Assembly: GCA_963704405.1 (NCBI GenBank)
Contig: OY969903.1
Span: forward strand, 1,426,001 to 1,490,000
Reading direction: 5' to 3'
From: MFD01213-c1 sp963704405
GTDB taxonomy: Bacteria > Planctomycetota > Phycisphaerae > Tepidisphaerales > Tepidisphaeraceae
DNA: 64,000 nt
Shown here one piece after another: positions 18,996-28,410 of the stretch. The notes under the pieces are model-generated. The model was not told where the DNA came from. It made no database searches and saw only the letters and a program-made list of their open reading frames with translations. A program made the translations under genes and the position numbers. Each line of letters begins with the position of its first letter. Within the stretch, counting starts at the first letter, position 1.

Positions 18996-20300
18996 ATGAG
19001 TGATGTGATCTTTCCGCCGCTGACTCATCCGTTTCAGGCGATCGTCGCCGTGCCGGGATCGAAGAGTTTGACCAACCGCGCGCTGGTGCTCGCGGCGCTG
19101 GCCGAGGGTCTGAGCGAGCTTTCGAATGTGCTATTCGCCGACGATACGCTGGTAATGCTGGATGGGCTTTCGAAGCTGGGGTTTGCACTGGAGATCGATC
19201 GTGGCGCCAAGCGCGTGAAGGTGCGCGGCCAGGGAGGGAAGATTCCCGCGGGCAGCGCAGAATTATTTTGCGGGAACAGCGGCACTACGATCCGTTTTTT
19301 GTCGGCGATGTGCGCGCTGGGCAATGGATCGTACACGCTTGATGGCATCGCACGGATGCGGCAGCGGCCGATCGGCGATCTCGTTAGCCTCCTGCGCACG
19401 CTCGGAGCGAAGGTGGATTATCTGGGGCAGGAAGGATTTCCGCCGCTGAAGGTTGTGGCGGCGGGGCTGCCGGGCGGGGAGATGAAATACGCGTCAGCCG
19501 TTTCTTCCCAATATCTGTCAGCGGTGCTGATGGCCAGTCCATATGCGCGGGATGAAGTGAAAGTGGATTTGGAAGGAGAGCAGACCAGTTGGCCGTATGT
19601 GGCGATGACCATGCAACTGATGGATCGCTTTGGCGTAACGCCGGAATTGGCGCGTGACCCGGCGACCGGAAAGCCGCAGAAAATATTTGTGCCGACACAG
19701 AAATATCAAGAGACCATTTATCCAGTGGAACCGGATGCGAGCAACGCAAGTTATTTTCTGGCCGCCGCCGCCGTGCATCCGGGCGCCAAGGTGACCGTTG
19801 AAGGGCTGGGAAAGTCGAGCCTGCAGGGGGATGTCGGTTTTGCCGATGTGCTGCGAAAGATGGGGGCGGATTTGGTGTTCGGCCCGGACTTTATCACCGT
19901 CATGGGAACACAAACGCTGGAAGGCATTGATGTCGATCTTCGTGGGATGCCGGATACTGCGCAAACGCTGGCGGCCGCGGCGCTGTTTGCTCGGGGACAG
20001 ACGGTCATGCGCGGGCTGCACACCTTGCGCGTGAAAGAAACAGATCGGCTGGCGGCGCTTTCCAACGAATTGCAGAAGTTCGGCGCGAAGGTGACCGTCG
20101 AGGAAGGTCATACCCTCATCATCGATCCCCCCAAACATTTGCACGCGGCGGAAGTAGACACCTATGACGATCACCGCATGGCGATGAGTTTTGCGGTGGC
20201 GGCAACCAGGATCGACGGAGTGAAGATCAAAGACGCCGAGTGCGTCAATAAGACATATCCGGATTTCTTCGCGGATTTAGAGCGGCTGCGATTTTCCTGA
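18996..20300 (+). CDS. aroA: 3-phosphoshikimate 1-carboxyvinyltransferase (EPSP synthase)
   Basis: The 434-residue protein shows the EPSP synthase signatures in order: GSKSLTNRALVLAALAEG near residue 20, GNSGTTIRFLSA near residue 91, LRVKETDRLAALSNEL near residue 344 and DTYDDHRMAMSFAVA near residue 388. It joins phosphoenolpyruvate to shikimate 3-phosphate in the cytoplasm, step six of the chorismate pathway. Its stop overlaps the start of the phosphatase gene by one base (TGATG), so the two are translated together. Length and motifs are normal. Confidence 0.97.
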   Translation: MSDVIFPPLTHPFQAIVAVPGSKSLTNRALVLAALAEGLSELSNVLFADDTLVMLDGLSKLGFALEIDRGAKRVKVRGQGGKIPAGSAELFCGNSGTTIRFLSAMCALGNGSYTLDGIARMRQRPIGDLVSLLRTLGAKVDYLGQEGFPPLKVVAAGLPGGEMKYASAVSSQYLSAVLMASPYARDEVKVDLEGEQTSWPYVAMTMQLMDRFGVTPELARDPATGKPQKIFVPTQKYQETIYPVEPDASNASYFLAAAAVHPGAKVTVEGLGKSSLQGDVGFADVLRKMGADLVFGPDFITVMGTQTLEGIDVDLRGMPDTAQTLAAAALFARGQTVMRGLHTLRVKETDRLAALSNELQKFGAKVTVEEGHTLIIDPPKHLHAAEVDTYDDHRMAMSFAVAATRIDGVKIKDAECVNKTYPDFFADLERLRFS

Positions 20301-20956
20301 TGAACCGAACGACGCACATTCTCCTGCTTCGCCACGGACAAACCGACGCCAATGCAAGCGGTGTTTTGCAGGGGCATCAACCCACTTCGCTCAATCTCAC
20401 CGGCATCCGGCAGGCGACGCTGCTGGCGGGAAGATTAAAGTCGCGGCATCCGCCAATCGATGTGCTGGTGAGTTCCGATCTCGCGCGGGCGACGCAGACC
20501 GCCGGTTCCATCGCGGCCGCGTGCGGATTGCCGCTGGTGCTGGATCCTGCCTGGCGAGAGCGCGGCTTTGGATCGCTGGAAGGAAAGACCGTCGGTCACC
20601 GCGAAACCTGGATGGCGGCATCGGGCGAAATGGATGCGCCGGGCGGGGAACCCATGCTGGCGATGCAGGATCGCGTACGGGAGGCGCTGCTGGGATTACC
20701 CAGGCGATTTCCAAAGGCAAAGGTGATTGCCGTGGTGACGCACGGCGGACCGATCCGCGCAATTTTGCGGATGCTCGCCGATGAACAACTTCGCGTGACG
20801 CGAGGGCATCGGCCGGTGGAGATGCAGCAAATCGCCAATTGTTCGATCCTGGAGCTTCTCGCCCGCCGATACCGTGATGGCTTCCGCTGGAGGCTGGCCT
20901 GTGTGAACGATGCAGCCCATCTGGGGGATGTGGTGAGCAGTCGGGATAGTGGGTAA
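20300..20956 (+). CDS. Histidine phosphatase family protein (phosphoglycerate mutase-like)
   Basis: The 218-residue protein begins with the catalytic LLLRHGQTDANASGVLQG, in which RHG carries the phosphorylated histidine. VLVSSDLARATQTA, the acid region around WRERGFGSLEG and the second histidine in VVTHGGPIRAI complete the active site. Relatives dephosphorylate small molecules such as alpha-ribazole phosphate or sugar phosphates. Translational coupling with aroA suggests co-expression, but a role in the shikimate pathway is not implied by the family. Confidence 0.9.
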   Translation: MNRTTHILLLRHGQTDANASGVLQGHQPTSLNLTGIRQATLLAGRLKSRHPPIDVLVSSDLARATQTAGSIAAACGLPLVLDPAWRERGFGSLEGKTVGHRETWMAASGEMDAPGGEPMLAMQDRVREALLGLPRRFPKAKVIAVVTHGGPIRAILRMLADEQLRVTRGHRPVEMQQIANCSILELLARRYRDGFRWRLACVNDAAHLGDVVSSRDSG

Positions 20957-21121
20957 GTCTTGTGGGCCGCGCTGCTCGCGCCTTTATCCTGTCAAAGCCT
21001 CTGGCCCGTGCGCACCGCGAAAACCGGTTCCCCCGAAGGTCAGCGACGATTGGCTGCGAAATTCGTGTTTCGGGAGTTTGCTTCCCGTGGTAAAGACTGA
21101 TTTCGATAACCGGGAGCACCA

Positions 21122-21859
21122 ATGGCTATTCGCATCACCGTCTGGCATGAATTTCGGCACGAGAAGAAAAACCCGAAAGTGGCAGAGATTTATCCGAACG
21201 GCATCCATGAAGCGATCGCTTCGTTTTTGCGCAAGAGCAGTGATCTGGAAGTTTCAACTGCGACGCTCGATGACGTCGAGGCCGGGCTGACCGAAGAGCA
21301 GTTGCAAAAGACCGACGTGCTGACGTGGTGGGGGCACATGGCCCATACGGATGTGCAGGATCTGATCGTTGAGCGCGTTTACAACCGTGTCGTTCGCCAG
21401 GGGATGGGGCTGGTGGTCCTGCACAGCGGGCATTTTTCCAAGATCTTCCGCAAGCTGATGGGCACAACCTGCGATCTGAAGTGGCGGGTTGGCGAGAATG
21501 AGCGCGAGGTGCTGTGGGTCACGCAGCCGGGGCATCCAATCGTGCAGCATATCGATGATCATTTTGTGATCGAGCGGGAAGAGATGTATGGCGAGTATTT
21601 TGATATCCCTCAGCCGGATAGCACATTTCTAATCAGCAGCTTCACCGGCGGCGAAGTGTTCCGCAGCGGATGCACCTGGACCCGCGGGGCCGGGAAGGTG
21701 GTTTATTTTCGGCCCGGGCATGAGACGTTTCCCACGTATCACAATGAGACTGTGCTGAGGGTGATTGAGAACGCTGTGCGATGGGCCGCCCCGACCATTC
21801 CGGCGGCGCCGCATTCATTTGGCAACCGGCAATTGGGGTGGATTGACGGGCATAAATAG
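21122..21859 (+). CDS. ThuA-domain protein (trehalose-utilisation type)
   Basis: The 245-residue protein has the class I glutamine amidotransferase-like fold of the ThuA family: MAIRITVWHEFRHE at the start, DVLTWWGHMAHTDVQD near residue 65, MGLVVLHSGHFSKIF near residue 96 and VVYFRPGHETFPTYHN near residue 196. In rhizobia ThuA takes part in trehalose catabolism; in Planctomycetes family members are very common and mostly of unknown role. No signal peptide is seen, so it acts in the cytoplasm. No sugar gene is adjacent. Confidence 0.87.
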   Translation: MAIRITVWHEFRHEKKNPKVAEIYPNGIHEAIASFLRKSSDLEVSTATLDDVEAGLTEEQLQKTDVLTWWGHMAHTDVQDLIVERVYNRVVRQGMGLVVLHSGHFSKIFRKLMGTTCDLKWRVGENEREVLWVTQPGHPIVQHIDDHFVIEREEMYGEYFDIPQPDSTFLISSFTGGEVFRSGCTWTRGAGKVVYFRPGHETFPTYHNETVLRVIENAVRWAAPTIPAAPHSFGNRQLGWIDGHK

Positions 21860-21940
21860 TCGGCCCGGATCGCCGGCCTCTGTTCAGGAACCGGGACGGG
21901 ATTTAGTTCCGTTACCGTCCGGGATATACTGGTGGCCTTG

Positions 21941-23061
21941 ATGTCTATGCCGCAGAAGATATTAATCGTTCAGCCAAGTTGGGTGGGTGATGCCGTCATG
22001 GCCACGCCGACGTTGCGGGCGCTGCGGTTGCTCTATCCTGACGCCCACATCGCCTATCTGATGCGGCGATATGTCAAAGACCTCTACAGCGGCATGCCCT
22101 GGGCGGATCAGTTCATCACTTATCGCACAGGCAAAACCAAGGCGAAGGCGGGGAAGGGGACATTTGACTTGGCCGCCCGGCTTCGCGCGGCGAAGTTTGA
22201 TCTGGCGATATTGCTTCCGAACTCATTCAAATCTGCGCTGGTTTGCAAGATGGCGAATATCCCGCGCATTTTTGGCTATGAGCGGGATGGCCGCGGCTTT
22301 TTACTGAGTGATCGGCTGCTGCCCGTGAAGGAAAAAGGAAAATTTGTCCCATCGCCGATCATTCATTCATACATGGGGCTGGCGCGGTATCTGGGGTCAA
22401 ATAGTCGCGATTTGCGGATGGAGTTATTCGTCACCGATTCCGATCGGCGCGAGGCCGACAGCGTTTTTGTGCGGGCCGGATTGGAACCCGCGCTGTATCG
22501 GCCGGGGGCGTCGGCTCAGCCGCCGCTGATCATGCTGAATCCGGGGCGCAATACGGCGCGGCCAAGCTTTGGAAGGCGGATTATTTCGCGGAGCTGGCGG
22601 ATCGATTCGTCGATGATCTGGGCGCGACGGTGCTGCTGAGCGCTACGCCCAAAGAGCGCGCGATTGTCGAGGCGATTCAACGTCAGATGAAACATGCGGC
22701 GGTGGATCTGTCAACGAGGGGAATGACGCTGGGCTCTCTGAAGGAAATCGTCCGCCGATGCGATTTGATGGTGACCAACGACACAGGCCCGCGACATATC
22801 GCGGCGGCGATGGATGTGCCAGTCGTCACGGTATTCGGCCCGACCCATCCCGAATGGACCGAGATTTATTATCCGAAAGAACGCCAGGTGGCGGTCAAAG
22901 TTTTCTGCGGCCCGTGCCAGAAGAAAACCTGTCCGCTGGACCATCGCTGCATGACGCGCATGACTCCGGCGATGGTATGGGACGCCTCAATGCAGCTGTT
23001 GTCTCCCGAGCGCTGGAAAGAACCGCCGGTCGGGCGGCATGTGCCGCTGGCGGTTCTTTAG
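21941..23061 (+). CDS. Family 9 glycosyltransferase, lipopolysaccharide heptosyltransferase II type (frameshifted)
   Basis: Read through one lost G, the protein has about 373 residues and two Rossmann domains. It starts ILIVQPSWVGDAVMATPTLR, the WaaF/WaaC acceptor-side motif, and the donor side carries VTNDTGPRHIAAAMDVPVV and FGPTHPEWTEIYYP. Such enzymes add heptose to the lipopolysaccharide inner core at the inner membrane, supporting a diderm envelope. The frame breaks in a G-run at 22543-22546: NPG should continue AQYGAAKLWKADYFAELAD. I chose the ATG at 21941; another lies at 21947. Confidence 0.87.
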
Positions 23062-23231
23062 CCGCTGACACCAGATCAAGTTGGATCAAGTTAAAGTTGG
23101 CGCCGCATATTCCGGCATGAAATTTTGTTATGTCAGGATCAATCGCCCCGCGGTGCAGCTTTGGGCATGAGCGTTTGCCGGCACCTGTCCTTAAAGCTGA
23201 GCCGGGGGCAATAGTCTGGTATGCTGCAAAC

Positions 23232-23477
23232 ATGGCAGACGATCAATCGCCGCATGGCCTGAATTACGAAACCCCACCTGAACGCCGCAGAAGTTTCCGG
23301 CTGGTTTGGACCGCACTCGCGGCAAGCATTGTGTTGGTGCTGATGGGGCTATTCTTTTTCCACATGACTGCGGCCCCCAGAGCCGTTCCGCTCCCGATAA
23401 CATATCCTGGAGCGATGGCCGGACCCAATGGAACCGCTTCTTCGCCCGGCGCAGCTTCAACACAAGCGGGACCGTAA
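23232..23477 (+). CDS. Small single-span membrane protein of unknown function
   Basis: An 81-residue frame starts with MADDQSPHGLNYETPPERRR, followed by one strong membrane helix (LVWTALAASIVLVLMGLFFF) and a short Pro/Ala/Ser-rich tail. A charged N-terminus ending in arginines before the helix suggests the N-terminus stays inside. I recognise no family. It lies directly left of the IS66 remnant, so it is the last chromosomal gene before the island. The frame could be chance, but helix and charge pattern argue for a real gene. Confidence 0.5.
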   Translation: MADDQSPHGLNYETPPERRRSFRLVWTALAASIVLVLMGLFFFHMTAAPRAVPLPITYPGAMAGPNGTASSPGAASTQAGP

Positions 23478-23582
23478 TTGCTTCGTTTCACGTCACTGAA
23501 GACGATATCAGCGGCAATGACAGGAAAACAGGACACTCATCATATTGCTTTTTGGGTAACTGTTTACCGCCAGACCTGATCG

Positions 23583-23875
23583 TCATGGTGTATCCGTGAG
23601 CGGCGTGACGTCTTTCCCCGCCCACGCCGCCCTGAGCAGGGTCTTGATCGTTTCCTGAATGTCGCGGCCTTGTTGCTCTGCCCGTATGCATGACGCTGGC
23701 CAGCACCGACCAGGCCTCAGCGGCCGATTGCGCTGCGGCTGCCGCCGGTGATCTTGCGCATAACCACCGCTGGCCACAGGTCTCTTTCGGCAGCCATGGT
23801 TATCGATGTTCAGACAACCCTGCTCGGTGTACCGGTTGAGCGCATCCCACTACTTGTCGTGCAATCGCGATTCGC
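23583..23875 (-). pseudogene. IS66-family transposase C-terminal remnant
   Basis: On the reverse strand, pieces in three frames line up as the end of an IS66 transposase: WDALNRYTEQGCLNIDNH, then AAERDLWPAVVMRKITGGS, then AEAWSVLASVM and QQGRDIQETIKTLL, ending at a stop at 23583. IDNxAAER and the QQGRxxxETI tail are typical of the family. At least three frameshifts separate the pieces, so it is inactive. About 17 bases beyond the stop, GGTAAACAGTTACC (23555-23568) resembles the GTAA-starting terminal repeat of IS66 elements. The N-terminal two thirds and the left end are missing. Confidence 0.78.
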
Positions 23876-24251
23876 AGCCTCATGTTAAGATGGGAAGGAA
23901 ATGAGGCGCGCTTTATCGTATTATTGCTAATACATGAAGATTGTATTTACATAACATCTTTATGTATAACGCTTTGTATAGATACATGATTCCTTGGGAC
24001 GGCGTGAGGCGCGCCTCATTTTGTCTCATCTTCCCCCGGCTTCACTTCATCTTCGCGATCCGCGCATCATCGGGGTGACAGGACACCAGTTGAACTTTTC
24101 ATGGGTTTTTGCGGCGAAATCGCTCATTTGTGCATTCCGGCGTGTCGAGTACGGACAGCCGGTGAGCCTGCCGCATTGGGATCGTCTTTGCGAAATTGGC
24201 TGAAACGTTAAGGACATCGCGTTCCTCTCGCCGTTCGCGATAATATCAACC
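23876..24251. other. AT-rich, palindrome-bearing stretch before the island genes
   Basis: No gene is seen. The block 23910-24000 is much richer in A+T than its surroundings and has several inverted repeats: TACATAA-5-TTATGTA at 23948-23966, TGTAT-2-ATACA at 23975-23986, and a perfect 14-base palindrome TGAGGCGCGCCTCA at 24005-24018, whose first ten bases recur at 23902-23911. This is a likely control region for the TcmP-like gene, or an integration scar. Promoter elements cannot be fixed by eye. Confidence 0.45.
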
Positions 24252-25124
24252 ATGGATTTTGGTGGTAGCCACACCGTCACGAAGCTCGAATGCCTTCGCG
24301 GCTGCCTCGAAGCGTTCACCTCCACCATGGGGGGCCAAGGGTACCGCCTAAAGTATCTCGATCCCTTCGCAGGCTGTGGAACGTGGTCGCCTCAAAGGCA
24401 CGAGCGTCTAGGTGGCTTCTTCCCGCAACCACCTACGCCCAAGTTTGACGGGTCGTCCCGAATCGCACTTGGCTTCAGCGCGTTCGATAAGTTCTTGTTC
24501 GCAGACAAACTTCAATCGAACGTCGATCAGCTGAACGACCTAGCCGCAGATTATCCCAACGCTCGAATTCGGATAAGGCGTGAAGAGGCGACCACGTTTC
24601 TTTGCCGGGTCTGCGACGGGACAGATTGGGCAAAATGGCGTGGATTCGCCTTCCTCGATCCGTTTGGACTGCCACCACAATGGAGCGCGGTGGAGGCACT
24701 CGCCAAAACACGCGCGATCGACTTCCTTTGCCTGCTTCCCCCTGGCATCAACCGCCTACTGACGCTTGACGGAAAAATGACGGCCGCAATCAGAACGAAT
24801 TTGGACCAGTTCTGCCCATCCCTGTACGACGCGTGCTACCGCGACTACACGAGCGGCCTCATCGAGCGAAAAATGCATCGTTTCAAAATCGCGCATCCGC
24901 ATGCCGTGGCTGAGCATTACGGCGCACAACTGCGGATGGTCTTCAAGCATGTCGTGCGACGACCATTGCCGCTCAACACGGACGGACCGGCATATTGCCT
25001 GTGGGGGGCAGTTGCGGACAATGCCGGAGCCGCCGAGAGGCTCGCGGCGATGCAGAAGGTATTCTCCGATCCTGACATTCGCTACCGAGGAAAACAGCTC
25101 TTCGCCGCGGCCCACCACTGGTAA
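24252..25124 (+). CDS. TcmP-like protein (three-Cys-motif partner family)
   Basis: The 290-residue protein resembles the three-Cys-motif partner family: HTVTKLECLRGCLEAF at the start, LKYLDPFAGCGTW at about residue 33 with a Rossmann methyltransferase-like glycine loop, FADKLQSN near residue 81, and FAFLDPFGLPPQWSAVEALA near residue 130. Family members are usually paired with a three-Cys-motif protein and occur on mobile elements and phages; their activity is not established, though the fold suggests SAM-dependent modification or a nuclease-related role. Here the usual partner is absent, and a GIY-YIG-type protein follows 34 bases later. It begins a region with composition unlike the flanks. 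Confidence 0.75.
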   Translation: MDFGGSHTVTKLECLRGCLEAFTSTMGGQGYRLKYLDPFAGCGTWSPQRHERLGGFFPQPPTPKFDGSSRIALGFSAFDKFLFADKLQSNVDQLNDLAADYPNARIRIRREEATTFLCRVCDGTDWAKWRGFAFLDPFGLPPQWSAVEALAKTRAIDFLCLLPPGINRLLTLDGKMTAAIRTNLDQFCPSLYDACYRDYTSGLIERKMHRFKIAHPHAVAEHYGAQLRMVFKHVVRRPLPLNTDGPAYCLWGAVADNAGAAERLAAMQKVFSDPDIRYRGKQLFAAAHHW

Positions 25125-25158
25125 ACCGCGTGCAGTCCTCTCCGTTGGTTAGGGATAA

Positions 25159-27009
25159 GTGAATCGCGTAACATCTGTTGCTATTGGAATTAGGCGGCGG
25201 CAACACGTTCAAGCGGAGACACGAGATGCGAAAGAAGAGAAAAGACGGAACTCCGCGCGCAAAAAGCTGGCTAAGCGCAAGCAGAGGAAGCTTTCGGCGG
25301 GCAACGGCGACATCAGGAGCGATTGTGCTTCCGTAACGACAACGGAGCGAGCGGAGCGAATAGTCGTTCCGAAGCGAAACCTATTGGTACCGATGACGCC
25401 GTTCGAAAAGCGGATGTCGCGTCTTTCGAAGACCGCGCCTCCTCCTCCACACTTGCAGTCCCAGATCTATCGCGCCCGTGTTCAACGGGCCATGGATTCC
25501 GACCTGCTGTTTCAGATTCGTCTTCGAGAGATGTCAGAACGAGCGCCATTGTGGGCGTACACTCGCTGCTTCGGCGGATCGGGCTTTGTGATGGCCGGAA
25601 CTATCCGCCACTTCTTTCTGGAATACTGGGATCGATTCGTAAAGCACGGCCCGCACTCGTATCCGACATCATTTAATGTGATGGAGTCATTCCTCAAGTT
25701 TGAGCCGGAATATTGCGCGTTCGACCTACGTCCGGAGGTCGAACATCTTCTTGCCGCCACAGACTATTTTCGATGGTACTCCGCGAACGCGCTGCTCCGA
25801 AAGCCGGCCTTGCTCTTGGACGCGATGCGGGATGGGGTAGTGTACAGTTACAACATGGTTGGCGACTCAGGCGGATGCCGCCTAAAGTCGAGCAGTTCCG
25901 AGAGAGTGGTGGCCGCAGTCGCTTTCGTTCGCCACGAAAATGAGCTGTCTTGCATACTGATTGCGGGCGAAAAAGAGATGTCTTGTTCTGAAGACGAGTT
26001 AGACCTCGATGCGGTTGCTTACACCCCCGGAATTGGGCGAGAAGAGATTCAGCCCTCACCGGATTTGAGCAAAGCCGACCGCTATCTCGAAGCGTTTCCC
26101 GGCTTCACGAAAGTGCTGGTTCTAACCCGAATTGACTTGATCCGTGAAACCCACAATGTTCGCTATGTAAACGTGGACATTGGCCGGTCCTACAAGGTGT
26201 TCACTGATGACGAAGGGGTCTTCGCTGATATGCCAGCAGATGAAAAGGCTGGGTTTATCTGCTCTTCGTCGGAAGGTTTAGGCCGGTACGACAATTTGTT
26301 CTCACTGCTTGCATCGCTGATGTACCTGCCACTTCTGTTCGTCGACGAGCTGGCCCATGTTTCCGAAATCGTCTTTAAGACGGAACTATTCACCAAGAAA
26401 ACCGAGCCGATGACGGTAAAGGCCGAAAAGTTACTCGGCAAAAAGGAGTGCTGTTTCGAACGAACTCTTCGATGTCTCACTACTCGGACGAGTTCGGCGC
26501 AGGAAAGCTTGACGGTGACACCACCCGGCCTACAGCTAGAGGCCAGCGGCTACTGGAAGATGCTCGATCCGGGCTGCGTCGGTGAAGATCGCGATCGCAA
26601 CCCTATCGTCGGCAGGACGTGGGTCGAACGAAGTGAAAATTGGTCCTCGAATAGCCCGTCGAAATTCGTACTTCAGCGAATCAGTAAGCCGAAGGATGGT
26701 CCCGATCCTGGCGTTATTTATGTGATGCGAGAACCTGCGAGCGTGCCGGACGTCTACAAGGTCGGTCTTACCAGACGGACCGCTGTCGAACGCGCCCGCG
26801 AGCTTTTTACGACGGGGGTCCCGCTGCCATTTGGTGTCTTGGCCCACTGGAATGTCGGCAATTGCGCCGCGGTTGAGAAGGAAGCTCACTCTCGGTTGGC
26901 AGCGCGGCGAATCAGCACGCGTCGTGAGTTTTTTCGGGCACCGTTGGAAGAAATCACGGCGATGATCGGGCAGGTGATCCGCGATATCGAACTGCGGCCT
27001 GCTCCCTAA
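25159..27009 (+). CDS. Large protein with C-terminal GIY-YIG-type (T5orf172-like) nuclease domain
   Basis: A 616-residue protein from a GTG start behind TAGGGA. The first 60 residues are very basic (RNSARKKLAKRKQRKLS), suggesting nucleic-acid binding. The middle 400 residues match no family I know. The C-terminal 100 residues read GVIYVMREP, VYKVGLTRRTAVERARELF and KEAHSRLAARRISTRREFF, which fits the T5orf172/MUG113 branch of GIY-YIG nucleases: YxM/YKVG replaces GIY/YIG, with the arginine and final glutamate in place. It likely cuts DNA, with the unknown middle part giving specificity or sensing. It probably shares a transcript with the TcmP-like gene; a defence role is inference. Confidence 0.72.
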   Translation: MNRVTSVAIGIRRRQHVQAETRDAKEEKRRNSARKKLAKRKQRKLSAGNGDIRSDCASVTTTERAERIVVPKRNLLVPMTPFEKRMSRLSKTAPPPPHLQSQIYRARVQRAMDSDLLFQIRLREMSERAPLWAYTRCFGGSGFVMAGTIRHFFLEYWDRFVKHGPHSYPTSFNVMESFLKFEPEYCAFDLRPEVEHLLAATDYFRWYSANALLRKPALLLDAMRDGVVYSYNMVGDSGGCRLKSSSSERVVAAVAFVRHENELSCILIAGEKEMSCSEDELDLDAVAYTPGIGREEIQPSPDLSKADRYLEAFPGFTKVLVLTRIDLIRETHNVRYVNVDIGRSYKVFTDDEGVFADMPADEKAGFICSSSEGLGRYDNLFSLLASLMYLPLLFVDELAHVSEIVFKTELFTKKTEPMTVKAEKLLGKKECCFERTLRCLTTRTSSAQESLTVTPPGLQLEASGYWKMLDPGCVGEDRDRNPIVGRTWVERSENWSSNSPSKFVLQRISKPKDGPDPGVIYVMREPASVPDVYKVGLTRRTAVERARELFTTGVPLPFGVLAHWNVGNCAAVEKEAHSRLAARRISTRREFFRAPLEEITAMIGQVIRDIELRPAP

Positions 27010-27181
27010 CGGGGAAGAACTGCGTGCGTAGTCAGTTCAAATCCTGCCGATTGGTCGTCGTAAATTCTGAAATCTCGTTAGGGACGAGTGATAGACGCCA
27101 AAAATCAGCATCGACGTACCCCCCGTGAGACAGGATGCGCGGCATCTCCTCCGCGACAATTGCACAGCGAGTCGACACGAT

Positions 27182-27991
27182 TTAACTAGCTGATTTATAC
27201 GCAACGACAGCGAAAACAAACCCGATAGGGGATATCACCGATACAGCGATGTTTACGGTCAATGTGTAGAGGTACAGCAGATTACGCCCTCGGCTACACC
27301 AAACAGCTTCAACCTTTCCTGCCGTATTCATTGCCTGACTATCGCTGATCAATTCCCATTCGTACCGACTGCTCAATCTGAAGCTCTTGCAGCAGTTGCA
27401 ACGCCTGCACAGTCGGAAACTCTTGCAGCGAAGGTTTACGTCCAATTTCGGTCGGAATTCCCATTGGTCGGAAATCGAATCGTCTGAAACGTTGCGCCAT
27501 TTTGCTCGGCGAATGCCGCCCGTTGCTCTACCGCAGAGCGCCATTGCTTCGATCCAACCATGTCCGGCTCGGGATTTTGTCGCGGTCGCCACGACCGTCG
27601 CGTGAATGATTGACATTACATAAATGCTGTACCCTGCCCGAATTTTCTCAACCCAAAGCCAGCGGGTCAGTATGGGGAGCAGGAAGCAGCCCGCGGAAGC
27701 AACGAGTAGGAGCGAGCGAAATAATGTAGTGGAATCGTGCTTTGATGCGAGGACGGCGACAATAGCGGCGCCAGCGGTGTAGGCACCGAGCATTGTTGTA
27801 AGAGCGTTCTGAGTCGAACTGATGAACGTCGTTCGGGCCGAATACATTTGTGCCAACGCGTTGGTATACAGGCTATTCCAAACTTGAGCCGGTACAACGT
27901 CCTCCTTCATGCGCTTTCGAAGATTGTCAGCCTCGTCCGCAATGTACCGCGGAAGGGATTCGTCTCTCTGCCTAAGGTCCCCGTGTGTCAT
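27182..27991 (-). CDS. Multi-spanning membrane protein of unknown function in the island
   Basis: About 269 residues from the ATG at 27991 (MTHGDLRQRDESL). A charged, probably helical N-terminus (DEADNLRKRMKEDV) precedes a pair of membrane helices near residues 60-110 (TMLGAYTAGAAIVAVLA and LLLVASAGCFLLPIL), a soluble cysteine- and arginine-rich part, and a last hydrophobic segment (LYTLTVNIAVSVISPIGFVF). The soluble part has a short duplicated unit (CKSFRL twice). The layout, helix pair plus cytosolic domain, recalls membrane effectors of defence islands, but no family motif supports that. It is convergent with the GIY-YIG-type gene and lower in G+C than the flanks. Confidence 0.55.
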   Translation of the reverse strand: MTHGDLRQRDESLPRYIADEADNLRKRMKEDVVPAQVWNSLYTNALAQMYSARTTFISSTQNALTTMLGAYTAGAAIVAVLASKHDSTTLFRSLLLVASAGCFLLPILTRWLWVEKIRAGYSIYVMSIIHATVVATATKSRAGHGWIEAMALCGRATGGIRRAKWRNVSDDSISDQWEFRPKLDVNLRCKSFRLCRRCNCCKSFRLSSRYEWELISDSQAMNTAGKVEAVWCSRGRNLLYLYTLTVNIAVSVISPIGFVFAVVAYKSAS

Positions 27992-28410
27992 CCCAACAGC
28001 ATATCGATATCCGTGAAAAAAAGGCGTCGAGTTGGTAATCGTCGAGAACGGGGAATGCGATTGACGCATTCACGACTGATTGATGCGGAAAATTGAAGTC
28101 TGAGCCGCTAACAGTTCTTCGGGAACTGTACTTGCTAGAGGCCGTCAGATCGAAGTCCAAGCAGGATTTCGAATTTGGCCAATGCGCGATTTGCGAATAT
28201 CTCAAGCGGTGGCCGGACAAGAAACCGTCATGATATTCGTAGCGAGTCCCATCGTTACTAAAGTCGCACGCACTGGCAAGACCAACTTCAACACGCTGAA
28301 TTCTATTGCGAGATCAGCGTCGTTCAGATCTATGAAAAGTGGAACGCTGGAGGCGTCGGTTCATGACCAAGCATCGTAAGGCGGATGAAACGTAATTATG
28401 TCCCGTCAAA
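27992..28410. other. Right-hand end of the island, no gene seen
   Basis: This stretch between the membrane-protein start and the tRNA is lower in G+C than the flanks, and I see no supported coding region in it. It should hold the leftward promoter of the membrane-protein gene. The tRNA 3' end faces this side, which is the usual side for integration of mobile elements, but I found no repeat of the tRNA end near the IS66 remnant. Confidence 0.4.
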
